Below are positions 45,736-56,436 of a stretch of DNA of 64,000 nucleotides, in pieces. Where the stretch lies: contig CM075676.1 of NCBI GenBank assembly GCA_037962975.1, forward strand, positions 29,941,001 through 30,005,000. Direction: 5' to 3'. The translations under genes were made by a program, and so were the position numbers. The notes under the pieces were generated by a model, which ran no database searches, was not told the DNA's origin, and saw only the letters and a list, made by a program, of their open reading frames with translations. Position 1 is the first letter of the stretch, and each line of letters opens with the position of its first letter. Source of the DNA: Clitoria ternatea. Lineage: Eukaryota > Streptophyta > Magnoliopsida > Fabales > Fabaceae.

Positions 45736-46700
45736 TACTTATAAATGTGCGCATTCTAACTTTTGCTACTGTCACAGGTCTAACATAATACAATAGTTTT
45801 GTTTAATATCTCCTGTTACTTGCTTTAGCTATTGATAATTTTGGTAACATAATAGGTTATGTTGTATATTAATTGATTTGAAATAAATTACATACAAAGT
45901 ATAATTCTAATAATTTTTATTTGTTTTTGTTAGATTTATGGGAAATCTTGAAAATTTTAACTCTGACTTGATATACACCACCATCATGAGTTTAAAGTGG
46001 GTTTGTAATTTTGTCAATTTTTTAGTCTCTTTCTCTGTATGAAGGAAATGCTCATAAATATTGTCTTTACTAATTTAATTTAATTTTTTATAGGTTCACA
46101 TAACCATTACAAATGTATAAGATATGATACTGGATATGATACTATAATTTCTATATTTTAACTATCAATTATTAAATTTCAATGATGTGGTGACAGTGTG
46201 TAAGGTCTGTTAAACACCATATTTTGTATTAATGTTTTGTTTTTATAACTTGTACATATTTTTAGATTGATGAGCATAAATATCATGGACTCTAAGACAA
46301 ATTTAATATGACAAGATATCCTAAAAAAAATTAACTTTCCACTTAAAGTTAAATTTATATATCAAGGAATGCTACATAAAGGATAAAAATAGATCAATTT
46401 TTTTAATTTGACCTAATAACATTTCAAAAATGGCATACTGTTTTTTTATTCTGATGTGTTATAAAAATAATTAAGTGAATATAATGACTCAAATTAATCT
46501 ATGACGTAAAAAAATATAGTTTGAACTTTGCTCAATCCAAAGTTACTCATTTGTTAAATCCATCTACCCGAACAACCCAAAACCTGAAATCCCTGAAACC
46601 TATTATGGACGGGTTTGGCTCAAAAATTAAGTGTATTGGATAAGTCTGGATGTTAATTTCTTGGGCCAAACCCGTCCGAACCCGCCCAATCACAGCCCTA

Positions 46701-49290
46701 CCTAAAACGAATAGATTCCCTATAGGATCACCAGTCTCAGGCTGAATCGTTGGAATTGAGTCGTTTACTAGGTCCCACAGTTCAAATCTGATTGACAATA
46801 TTTTATTATTAAATATAATTATCAATAAATATTGTTATTATATATAATTTTGAATTAAATATATAAACAGATAAGTATTAATTAAATATTAGAATTAAAT
46901 ATTATATATTAAATATTATTATTAATTATATATATATTAGAATAAATATTAATTTAATATTAAAAAAACAAATAGTGAATATTAAGTATTAAATTAATCA
47001 TAACATATAATGAATTACTACTATAATTAAATATTATTACTAAAGAGATTTTATAAAATTATTAACTAATTAACACCTAGTCAATTATTATCCATTACTA
47101 ATTAACATTACTATAAGGATATTACTAATTAGATAGCATAATTATTATCACTCGCTAGCATTATGTTACTTATTTTTTACTCATTTCTTTCATCTTAATT
47201 CTTTCTGTTACTGATACCTCATATTCACGTCTTATTTGAGTTCTTTTCTCACTATTTTTCATATTATTTGGGTTCTTTTTCTGAACTAAATGTGGTTTGA
47301 ATTGGATTGTACTAAATGTTTTTATATTTTTATATTTTATTTAATTAGAATTTAATAAATAAATTTAATTTCATCAATAAACATTAGTGTTAATACAAAA
47401 TGTAAAACTTCAATAGTAAAAAAAGATATAAGACATAAAATTAAGTTCAAACTAGTATTTAAAATTATAAAATTATAAAATTATAAACACACCAAAATTT
47501 TGGTTTTTGTAATTTTTGGTTTATTTGAATATTAGGTGGATTGGTTTGGTTTATGAACACCCTTAGTACACTCATCAAGAAGTTCTTGACATTAGTGAGA
47601 TTTCAACCCGTAACTTCATAATTACAAGTTAAATTCTTTACCAGATGGACCAATGTTTATGGGTTAAAAAGAACTTCCAGGTTGAAACCATCCCAATTAT
47701 TATCTTTATAAATTTAAGCACTTTGACTTTTATTCTTCATTCTCCATGAATACTACTCAATAAAGATACACGGCTAGAGTGAATGAGATCAAAGGTGCTA
47801 ACTTTTGCTTGTCAAGGCCTACCATTTCTCATTTTCTTAATCTGTTGGGTATACTTTTCTCTTCTCGATCTCTCCATCTTTTTTATATGTATGTTTTATT
47901 TATTGTAATTGGTTGTCCATTTTCTTATGATTATTAATTTTATTAAATGGGGTTTTGACTTGTGCGCGCACACGTTTGTTGCTTCAATCCATAATTATGC
48001 ATAGTTTATTCTGAATCAACAAGATTTATAACATGATTGGTCATTTCTTAATGATCTAAAATTTTAATTTTTCTACAAAATGATGTTTTATGCAGTTTGG
48101 TACATGTTTGAGGTTTTCTTTTGTCACAAATATTTTTTTGATAGGAACAAATATATATTTGATTTACCTTAAGAAAGTTCTTAAATTTGAGTTTGTAAAT
48201 GAATAAAATCTTCCTAGAAAAAGTTAGTTTCATCATATTGTGATATTCTAGGCTTAAACAGAATTAGAGATGACAAAGTGGATTAGTTCGCCCCGTCAAA
48301 AAGTGGCCAGATGGTCCACCCTACTAAGAGATATTGTACAAATTGTGGCTCATCCCACCCCACACTATCATATTCCATGTTGGTGAGTCGGTGGACATGG
48401 CCCATCAATATTAAAATCTTAAAAAATACTTTTAAAAAATTAAAAATATATTATTAATTATAGGTTCTCTCCTGGGTTGGTGAGTCAGGTTGTGGTGGGT
48501 GGTAGACTGAAATTCCTTTGTCCACCTCTTGAGTGTGTCAAACCTATTTAACCATCCCTACCTCAGTGGAGGATACCGGGTTTTTTTAAAAAAATAATGT
48601 GTTTTTTTAAAAATACTTAGGAAATAGGGTAGTTTAAAAAGTAATTGTTTGTCTGGGGTAGAAAACATCAAATCATGTTTCCATTTCGTATACCGAGGAG
48701 GTGAAATGTTAGTCAACGTCAGACTGACTACTACTTCACATAGTCACCATGCGAAATGCATATATGACTGACATGTTGCAGATTTAATATATTAAATATA
48801 TATATCTTAAATATTTAATATATTAAATATTTAATAAATTTATTAAATTATTAAATTTATATAGTAAATGTATTTAATATATTTAATATATATTAATATA
48901 TTATATATTTTTAAAATGTATTTATTTATTAAGTATTTAATATATTAAATATTTAAATATCTTAAAAATATAAATGTATTAAATTTATATATTAAATGTA
49001 TATTAAATATATTAAATATTTTTAAGATTTATAAATATTTTTAATATATTAAATATTTAAGATATTAAATATACATTTAATATATAAATTTAATACATTG
49101 AAATATTTTTAAGATATATAAATATTTAATAAATAAATATATTTTAAAAATATATAATATACTAATATATATTAAATATATTAAATACATCTAATATATA
49201 AATTTCATACATTTAATAGATTTATTAAATATGTAATATATTAAATCAGCCACGTGTGAGTCATGCATGCGCTTCGCACGGTGGCTGACC
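46701..49290 (+). repeat. Repeat arm C (truncated on the right)
   Basis: Direct copy of arm A without the Tat element: the site GAATTGGATTGTACTAAATG at about 47300-47320 is the empty target. It contains the signal-like exon (about 47786), the hAT-like MITE (about 48265-48560) and the left part of the Mutator-like MITE. It stops at about 49290 within that MITE, where decayed gypsy sequence begins. Confidence 0.75.
48578..49290. mobile_element. Mutator-like MITE in arm C, truncated
   Basis: Starts GGGTTTTTTTAAAA after GGAGGATACC and runs through the AT-rich core to the distal subterminal segment (GCATGCGCTTCGCACGGTGG-type sequence), losing the last ~120 bp. Compare the complete copy at 35794-36627 (opposite strand). 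Confidence 0.7.
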
Positions 49291-50902
49291 ATTAACCTAA
49301 GGTAATGGAAAATCATCCTTAGGACTCGCCCGATTCAAGTCTCGGTAGTCCACACACATTCTTACTTTCCCATCTTTCTTTGGAACGGGAACTATGTTGG
49401 CTACCCATTGCGGATACTTAGCTACGGCTAAGAAACCAACATCGAATTATTTCTTGACTTCTTCTTTAATCTTAAGAAGCATTTCTGGTTTCATTCGTCG
49501 CAACTTTTGCTTAATCGGTGGATATTCCAGCTTTAAAGGCAACTTGTGTTCCACAATATTATTATCCAGACCCGGCATATCTTGATACGACCATACAAAA
49601 ATGTCTCGAAATTCCCGGAGCAGTTTAATCAATTTACTCTGCCGTTGTTCGCTCAAGAGGGTGCCTATCTTGACTTCTTTATTTTCCCCTTCATCTCCCA
49701 GGTTAATGGTCTCAATCTTTTCTTAATGAGGTTGAATTTCCTAATCTTCATGTTCCATTAATCTTGTCAATTTGGGTGAAGGTTCAAAGTCTTCCTCACT
49801 CTCCTCATAGGCGTAATCATTCGGATTATCAGAGTCATGAAATAGAACCGAGTTCTCATTACTCTCAGAAGAATCGCTTTCAGATCTGCATTTGGTTATA
49901 TTATAATGAATGAAAACAAAGAAAGACAAACAAGTGGAAGGTTTAAAAGAAAGAGATTGAACAAAGATAAGGTATGAAATTGGACTGCGTTCATTTAATT
50001 TAATAAGCAAACAAGTTTTTTTTTTTGCCCTTATTACAAAATAGATCCCAAAGCCTTAGGCATAGCAAAGGGATCGACAAGTTTTGAAAACAACAATTAC
50101 TTTGACTGAGGATTGATAGTTATGGGGAACTCCATGATTTCCCAGTTGTCCAGTTCTTGACCGGGTGAGCAAGCATGCACCAATTCCATATCATAGCTGG
50201 GCTCGTCTCCAACCATGGCCACCTGTCCCGGATATATAATCCCTGCGCTCCTAAAGCTTTGATAGAGGTCACAGATTGGGATTCTAGCAGTGTCGAACTC
50301 TTGACCAGTAAGGCGAGTAATCCTTCTCTCCCTTCTTTCTTCTCCTACCTTTTTTCTATCAGCTGCTGTAGGCTTGTATCCCAGACCATATCTATCCTTG
50401 TTCTCTGGGAGGCATATAGGTTGAATTCTTCCTTCCATTTCTCGTCCTAAACCTCTTCCCAGCTTGTATCCTTCCCTCAACATTGTCTTTGCAACCATCA
50501 GAGGCACATTTGGGAAGGATATCTTTGTAATGCTTGTTGCATTTGCTACCTCTAAAGCCTGAAACGAGGTTTCAAGGGCTTCCTCGGTTGCTTCAATGTA
50601 TGGGGTGTTGGCAGGTTTGCTGACCAACAAGTCCTCTTCTCCAGAGACAATCACCAACTTATTGTCAATGATGAATTTTAACTTTTGATGCAGGGTGGAA
50701 GGGACTACCCCAGCCGAATGGATCCACGGTCGTCCCAGTAAACAACTGTAAGCGGGTCTAATATCCATGACTTGAAAAAGGATTTGAAAGGTGCATGGCC
50801 CAACCTGTATAGACAGTTCAATTTCCCCCATAACTTCCCGGCGAGTTCCGTCAAAAGCGCGGACTACCATAGAACTAGGTCTCATATGTGTCCCATCGAA
50901 AG
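49291..50902 (-). pseudogene. Gypsy pol remnant: protease end, G-patch-like region and start of RT
   Basis: Minus strand, continuing the gag-pol remnant at 59713-62062 across the copia insertion. From 50902: end of the protease domain (FDGTHMRPSSMVVRAFDGTR, then LLGRPWIHSAGVVPSTLHQK), then LMVAKTMLREGYKLGRGLGR, resembling the Gly-rich G-patch found in some plant gypsy polyproteins. This ORF of 262 codons (50885-50097) is open. After a gap, 49656-49447 reads REFRDIFVWSYQDMPGLDNN and the start of RT, with VRMCVDYRDLNRASPKDDFP at about 49360-49310. Homology ends at the junction with arm C, so most RT, RNase H and integrase are missing. Stops lie between the pieces (for example at 49446). Confidence 0.8.
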
Positions 50903-50907
50903 GTAAC

Positions 50908-52483
50908 TGTTAACCAAGTGGCCTCAATTACTCAAGAGGGGGGGTGAATTGAGTATTAAAAATTTTCTTTGGAATGCTCTTGAAATTGATTCTTTTGGTT
51001 GCTATGTTTATTTAGGATAATAAACTAGATTGTAAGTAACAACAAATAATACACAAGACAAACTAATAACAACTTAAAGAGTTTAAGAGAGTGAATCAAA
51101 TAAGTTACAAAGCAATTTATGGAACCTTAGAAAGATTGATTCAAGATTGTTGCTTAAGTCCAAGTTCAACAAAGCTATTCAAAAAAGGTTTTCAACTTAA
51201 TATATCATGCACTTAGTCCAATTAATGAAGCAATGAATTAAGCAAACAAGTTAAGTGCACAATTTAAAAGAGTTTAGGGAAGAAAGATTTGCAAACCGAT
51301 GTATACGAGTTCCACCACGCCGGTGTACGTCTCGCCTCTAAGCAACCCACTTAGAGGATTTCCACTATTGTAGATTAGAGATACACTTTGAGCAATTGCA
51401 ACTTCCTAGTGTCCCACACTCAAGAATCCAATCCTCACAAGTACAAGGGCACCCCACCCAATCTCTCAATCTCACAATTACAAGGTTGAAACCCAACCCA
51501 AAATTTGTATGAAGTTTGATGTTTAAGTGTACAAGGAAACTCTCTCACTAGAGTGGATTTACAATTCAAAGCTTTCACAAGATAGTAACTCTCAAAGAGA
51601 GGATATGCAAGTTAAGTACACAAATATAATTTCTCCAAAAATTAACTCTCAAAAATAATCTCAAGAAATATGCCAATCAACAATAAAGAGAGTAAGTAGA
51701 AGAGCAAGAGAATGGAGGAGGAAGAAAGCAAATGGAAATGCTTCAAATGCTTGGTGTGTTTTGCTTCTTCAATTTTCTCTCTATTTATAGCCTCCAGCAA
51801 CATGGAATTTTCACTTAAAATATTCCAATGGATCCATGAATCATGTAATGGAGCTTGTCTTTGTCTGCTTAGTGGTCCATTATTCATGAAGTGCGATCTT
51901 GAGTTTTCCACTGTGCAATTCCAGCTTGTAACGCATGTTTAACAATCATTTGAACTAAATGAATCAATTCATTTCATAAAAGAATCGATTCTTTTAGTGT
52001 TATTTATGCAATCTTGGACATTGCCAGACGTATGAATCGATTCAAGAAGGGAGGGAATCGATTCATGTACTTTGAATTGCATATTTTGGACCCCTGCAGC
52101 CGTGTGAATCGATTCACACATGGGTTGAATCGATTCAACCCTGAAGCAATCACATTTTGGGCACTGGAAACCGTATGAATCGATTCATACTTACCTTGAA
52201 TCGATTCATGCACCTGATACTTGAATTTTAGTACATTTTTCACCCCTTTTTGGAACCCTTTTGCATATACTTTGGTTCCTTTGATTCTTAGGCATTTTGA
52301 TGATCAATTTTCACCTGTTTTAAACCTTTATAAATGCCTTGAACATGTGTCCTTGATTATTCATCAAACTTAAGCATCAACCATTTTAGATTCCACATCA
52401 AACATAATTAATGCTTGATAACATCCTTGATATTTCTCCATTTGTTGTGTCATTATCAAAACCTACATCAACATAAAAATACA
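50908..52483 (-). repeat. 3' LTR of the copia element (1576 bp)
   Basis: The element reads right to left, so this is its 3' LTR. It matches 58164-59707 except for about ten substitutions and 32 bp present here (about 52290-52321) and missing there. It contains the ATCGAT palindrome array at 51961-52207. Short frames at 51642 and 51712 fall in LTR sequence and are not supported. Confidence 0.93.
51961..52207. repeat. Paired GAATCGATTC palindrome array in copia LTR
   Basis: Eight sites start at 51961 (variant GAATCAATTC), 51982, 52034, 52055, 52106, 52127, 52177 and 52198. Within each of the four pairs the starts are exactly 21 bp apart; pairs recur every 71-73 bp. Four sites extend to perfect palindromes of 18-20 bp with different flanks, at 51977-51996, 52102-52119, 52122-52141 and 52173-52190. 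The same array is in the other LTR (about 59219-59465). Confidence 0.9.
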
Positions 52484-52497
52484 TTCTCCCCCTTTTT
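52484..52497 (-). other. Polypurine tract of the copia element
   Basis: On the minus strand AAAAAGGGGGAGAA directly precedes the 3' LTR. The second copia element has the same tract at 63932-63945. Confidence 0.85.
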
Positions 52498-53375
52498 GAT
52501 GATGACAACAAATGTTTGTCTCTTGGGATGTTAGTATCATAGTAATTCAAATATGTTTTAAGAAAGACTCCCCTTTTGACATGAAATTAGATACCATATT
52601 TATATATGACATTATAGGCACAAATTATCAAGAGAGTATTTAAGAAAAAAATCTCTCCCCCTTAATATATGTTCTCTCCTTTTTAATCAACTCTTATTTA
52701 TTTACAAGATATTCCATTTAGAGTGTAAATCTACTCCCCCTTTCTTATATATTTCTCTCCCCCTAGAAATGTATGTATTTCTCTCCCCCTTTGGCATCAT
52801 CAAAAAGACTACCTTATTTGATAAGCATACATCATCAAAAACATTACCACTTAAAGGTACATGCATACAATTCAAAGTAAGATGACAATGCAACATACAT
52901 CACGAAATCATTCATAGCATATAGGCACATAATGTCTCATGGGAATCGATTCATCTAGTTATTTTTGCACGAGTAGGAGGAATCATGTTACTAAAGGATT
53001 TATACACGGATTTAGATTTTGCAAGTTGCCAATGATTTTGTTGCACAAGAAAGTCAAGAGAATCAAAGGTTATTTGCCATTTATTTTTGAGATCCATGAT
53101 GTATATAGGAGATTATTTTTGTGTCAAAATATGTTTAAAAAATAAGTGGGGACTCTACGGGGTCTTAAATAAGACAAGAGATTTGTAGAGCATTAAGTTG
53201 ATTATTGAAAAAGTGAGTATAAATTTTCTTTTTAAAAAAATTGTATTATATCACAAAGTAAGGTATTATGTTCAAGGAAATGAAAATTTTATGAAAAATA
53301 TTTTTTTGAAATCTTTAAGTTAAAGATTTGCAAAATTTTGTTCAAATAGTAAGAAAGTGTGATGAAATAAACCAA
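52498..53375. other. Copia region between pol and the 3' LTR
   Basis: About 880 bp without a supported gene. It includes several TCTCCCCC runs (about 52655-52790), which look like extra copies of the polypurine tract on the minus strand, and one isolated GAATCGATTC at 52943. No envelope-like ORF is found. Confidence 0.55.
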
Positions 53376-56300
53376 TTAGGAAATTTCCAAAATTCCTAAC
53401 TCCCTTCTAATATTTATAAATTGTTCTTTTGGAAGGGGTTTTGTAAAGATGTCCGCCAATTGTTTTGAAGTTTCAACATATTCAAGTACACAATCTCCTT
53501 TCAAAACATGGTCTCTAATGAAGTGATGTCTTATTTCAATGTGTTTGGTCCTAGAATGCATGACCGGATTCTTAGAAATATTTATTGCACTAGTGTTATC
53601 ACATTTAATGGGGACTTTATCCAAGGTAATACCAAAATCAAGAAGTTGTTGTCTCATCCAAAGAATTTGAGCACAACAACTACCGGCTGCCACATATTCT
53701 GCCTCAGCCATTGACAATGCAACACTTGCTTGTTTCTTGCTATGCCAAGAAACAAGGGAACTACCAAGTAGATGACATGTACCACTAGTACTTTTTCTAT
53801 CAAGCTTACAACCCGCAAAGTCAGAATTAGAATATCCTAAAAGATTACATTCAACGCCTTTGGGATACCACAAACCAACATTTTGAGTACCCACAAGATA
53901 TTTCAAAATTCTTTTTACGGCAGTTAAGTGTGATTCTTTAGGACATGCTTGATATCTAGCACACATACATACCGCAAACATAATATCGGGTCTACTAGCA
54001 GTTAAATAGAGTAATGAACCAATCATACCTCGGTATTTAGTTATTTCAACGTTCTTACCCTTTTCATCTTTGTCTAAATAGCAAGATGTACTCATGGGTG
54101 TTGCTATTTCATTTGCCTTGTCCATTTCAAACCTTTTGAGTAGTTCTTTACAATACTTTGTTTGACTAATGAACGTTCCTTCACTCGTTTGTGTTATTTG
54201 TAATCCAAGGAAGAAGGTGAGTTCTCCCATCATGGACATTTCAAACTCATCTTGCATAATCTTAGCAAACTCTTGACAAAGACTTTCATTAGTAGCACCA
54301 AAAATTATGTCATCAACATAAACTTGTACCAAAAGAATGTCATGATTTTTACGCCTTATAAATAGTGTAGTGTCAACCTTTCCTCTTTCGAAATTATTTT
54401 CTAAAATAAATCTGCTAAGTCTTTCATACCAAGCTCTTGGAGCTTGTTTCAAACCATATAAGGCTTTTCTCAATTTAAAAACATGATTTGGAAATTTATG
54501 ATTTTCAAAACCGGGAGGTTGATCTACATAAACTTCTTCTTGAATATAGCCATTTAAAAAAGCACTTTTGACATCCATTTGATAAAGTTTAAAATCCATA
54601 CAACAAGCAAAAGCTAATAATAATCTAATGGCTTCTAACCTAGCTACGGGAGCATACGTTTCTTCATAGTCTATTCCTTCTTCTTGATTATATCCTTTAG
54701 CAACTAGCCTAGCTTTGTTTCTAGTTATTATTCCATTTTCATCTAGTTTGTTTCTAAAAACCCATTTGGTGCCTATTATTAGATGGTCATTGGGTCTTGG
54801 CACAAGCTCCCAAACTTCATTTCTTTCAAATTGGTTTAACTCTTCTTGCATGGCCAACATCCAATGTTCATCAATAATGGCTTCATCAATGTTTTTGGGT
54901 TCAATTTGAGATACAAAAGCTAAGTGATTGCATGCATTTCTAATGGCATTTCGAGTACTTACCCCTTTGGTTATTTCTCTAATGATTTTGTCCAAGGGAT
55001 GATCCTTTAAGGTTACCCAATTTTGTTGTTTATCAAGTTGAGTTGTACTTCCTTCATTGTTGGCTTCTTCTTTGTCTTCCAAGTTCATTTCTTGGAAGAT
55101 ACCTACAAGATCATCAACTTCCTTTCTCGGAGGATTTTGGTTGAGTTCATCAAATTTAACATGTATGGACTCTTCAATTGTATAGGTTCGTTTGTTAAAG
55201 AGTCTATATGCTTTACTAGTAGATGAATAACCTAGAAAAATTGCTTCATTAGATTTTGCATCAAATTTGCCAAGATTTTCCTTTCCATTGTTTAAGACAA
55301 AGCATTTGCATCCAAAAATGTGAAAGTAAGAAATATTTGGTTTTCGTCCTTTATAAAGTTCATAGGGGGTTTTCTTTAATATAGGCCTTATCAAACAACG
55401 ATTCATAACATGACAAGCGGTGTTCACCGCATCGGCCCAAAAATGTTTTGAAATATTAGCTTCATTCAACATAGTTCTTGCAAGCTCCGCTAAAGATCGA
55501 TTTTTCCTTTCAACTACTCCATTTTGTTGTGGAGTTCTAGGAGCCGAAAAATTATGTTCAATGCCAAACTTTTCGCAAAATTTCTCAAAAGATTGGTTTT
55601 CAAATTCTCCCCCATGATCCGTTCGAATGGATGCTATTTTTAAATTTTGTTCATTTTGGATGATCTTGGCAAGTTTCTTAAATGCTTGATATGCTTCATG
55701 TTTATGAGTAAGAAACAATGTCCATGTATATCTAGAGTAATCATCCACAATCATAAGACCATAATAGTTTCCACCAAAACTTTTGATTTTTGAAGGCCCA
55801 AATAAATCCATATGTAAAAGTTGTAAAGGTCTTGTTGTTGAAACAATATTTTTTGCTTGAAAAGAAACCTTTACTTGTTTTCCTTTTTGACAAGCGTCAC
55901 AAAATTTATTTTCAAATTTCAATTTTGGTAAACCAATAACTAAATCTTTTGAAACAAGTTTATTTAAATGATCTACATGAATGTGAGCGATTCTTCTATG
56001 CCAAAGCCATGATTCACCCTCTTTAGTTATAAAGCATTGTACATCATTTGAAGCAAGACAATCTAGGTTAATCATGTAAATGTTATCTACTCTTTGACCA
56101 ACAAACTTTATCTCCTTGTTTAGTTTATTTTCAATTATGCAACCGTTTGTTTCAAAAACAATTTTATAGCCCTTGTCACATAATTGACTAATACTAAGCA
56201 AGTTATGTTTTAGTCCTTCAATATATAATACATCATTTATGGAGGTGGAAGAATTTTTACCAACATTTCCGATTCCAAGTATTCTTCCCTTTGTGTTATC

Positions 56301-56435
56301 TCCATAAGTAACAAATCCTTTGCTTCGTGGAGTAAGTGATATAAACTTACTTTTGTCTCCCGTCATATGTTTAGAACACCCACTATCCAAGTACCAATGG
56401 GTGTTACTTGCCTTAAAAACATACCTACAAAACAA
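53376..56435 (-). CDS. pol: Copia Pol polyprotein (protease-integrase-RT-RNase H)
   Basis: One open frame of 1019 codons. It opens with a TTG codon just after the gag stop, in a different frame, so it is probably made by frameshift or reinitiation. Domains: aspartic protease with YLDSGCSKHMTG (Asp17); integrase with HHCC finger (His146, His151, Cys179, Cys182) and catalytic Asp210, Asp273, Glu309; NGVVERKNR; an integrase tail with the CFVLNNGKENLGKFD segment; reverse transcriptase ~535-780 with QMDVKSAFLNG and YVDDIIFG near 707; RNase H ~860-1000 with SDFAGCKLDRKSTSG, MAEAEYVA and KHIEIRHHFIRDHV. All catalytic residues that I can check are present and there is no stop or frameshift, so this part of the element looks functional. 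The order integrase before RT is diagnostic for copia. Confidence 0.95.
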   Translation of the reverse strand: MFCRYVFKASNTHWYLDSGCSKHMTGDKSKFISLTPRSKGFVTYGDNTKGRILGIGNVGKNSSTSINDVLYIEGLKHNLLSISQLCDKGYKIVFETNGCIIENKLNKEIKFVGQRVDNIYMINLDCLASNDVQCFITKEGESWLWHRRIAHIHVDHLNKLVSKDLVIGLPKLKFENKFCDACQKGKQVKVSFQAKNIVSTTRPLQLLHMDLFGPSKIKSFGGNYYGLMIVDDYSRYTWTLFLTHKHEAYQAFKKLAKIIQNEQNLKIASIRTDHGGEFENQSFEKFCEKFGIEHNFSAPRTPQQNGVVERKNRSLAELARTMLNEANISKHFWADAVNTACHVMNRCLIRPILKKTPYELYKGRKPNISYFHIFGCKCFVLNNGKENLGKFDAKSNEAIFLGYSSTSKAYRLFNKRTYTIEESIHVKFDELNQNPPRKEVDDLVGIFQEMNLEDKEEANNEGSTTQLDKQQNWVTLKDHPLDKIIREITKGVSTRNAIRNACNHLAFVSQIEPKNIDEAIIDEHWMLAMQEELNQFERNEVWELVPRPNDHLIIGTKWVFRNKLDENGIITRNKARLVAKGYNQEEGIDYEETYAPVARLEAIRLLLAFACCMDFKLYQMDVKSAFLNGYIQEEVYVDQPPGFENHKFPNHVFKLRKALYGLKQAPRAWYERLSRFILENNFERGKVDTTLFIRRKNHDILLVQVYVDDIIFGATNESLCQEFAKIMQDEFEMSMMGELTFFLGLQITQTSEGTFISQTKYCKELLKRFEMDKANEIATPMSTSCYLDKDEKGKNVEITKYRGMIGSLLYLTASRPDIMFAVCMCARYQACPKESHLTAVKRILKYLVGTQNVGLWYPKGVECNLLGYSNSDFAGCKLDRKSTSGTCHLLGSSLVSWHSKKQASVALSMAEAEYVAAGSCCAQILWMRQQLLDFGITLDKVPIKCDNTSAINISKNPVMHSRTKHIEIRHHFIRDHVLKGDCVLEYVETSKQLADIFTKPLPKEQFINIRRELGILEIS

Positions 56436-56436
56436 T

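Larger units (their letters stand above)
43534..46700. mobile_element. Complete hAT-like element (3.17 kb)
   Basis: Begins TAGGGGTGGGCC and ends CACAGCCCTA, with perfect 8-bp target duplications CCTAAAAC at 43526-43533 and 46701-46708. Arm B carries the empty site. The terminal repeats match only over about 8 bp. No intact transposase is found. The left third has leader-like and intron-like sequence (43780-43980, with a CAG|GTACGTG donor) and two frames, 43976-44203 and 44224-44607, whose products I cannot assign. The right half is AT-rich with the three-unit tandem repeat. It is probably a non-autonomous hAT with unidentified captured sequence. Confidence 0.78.
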
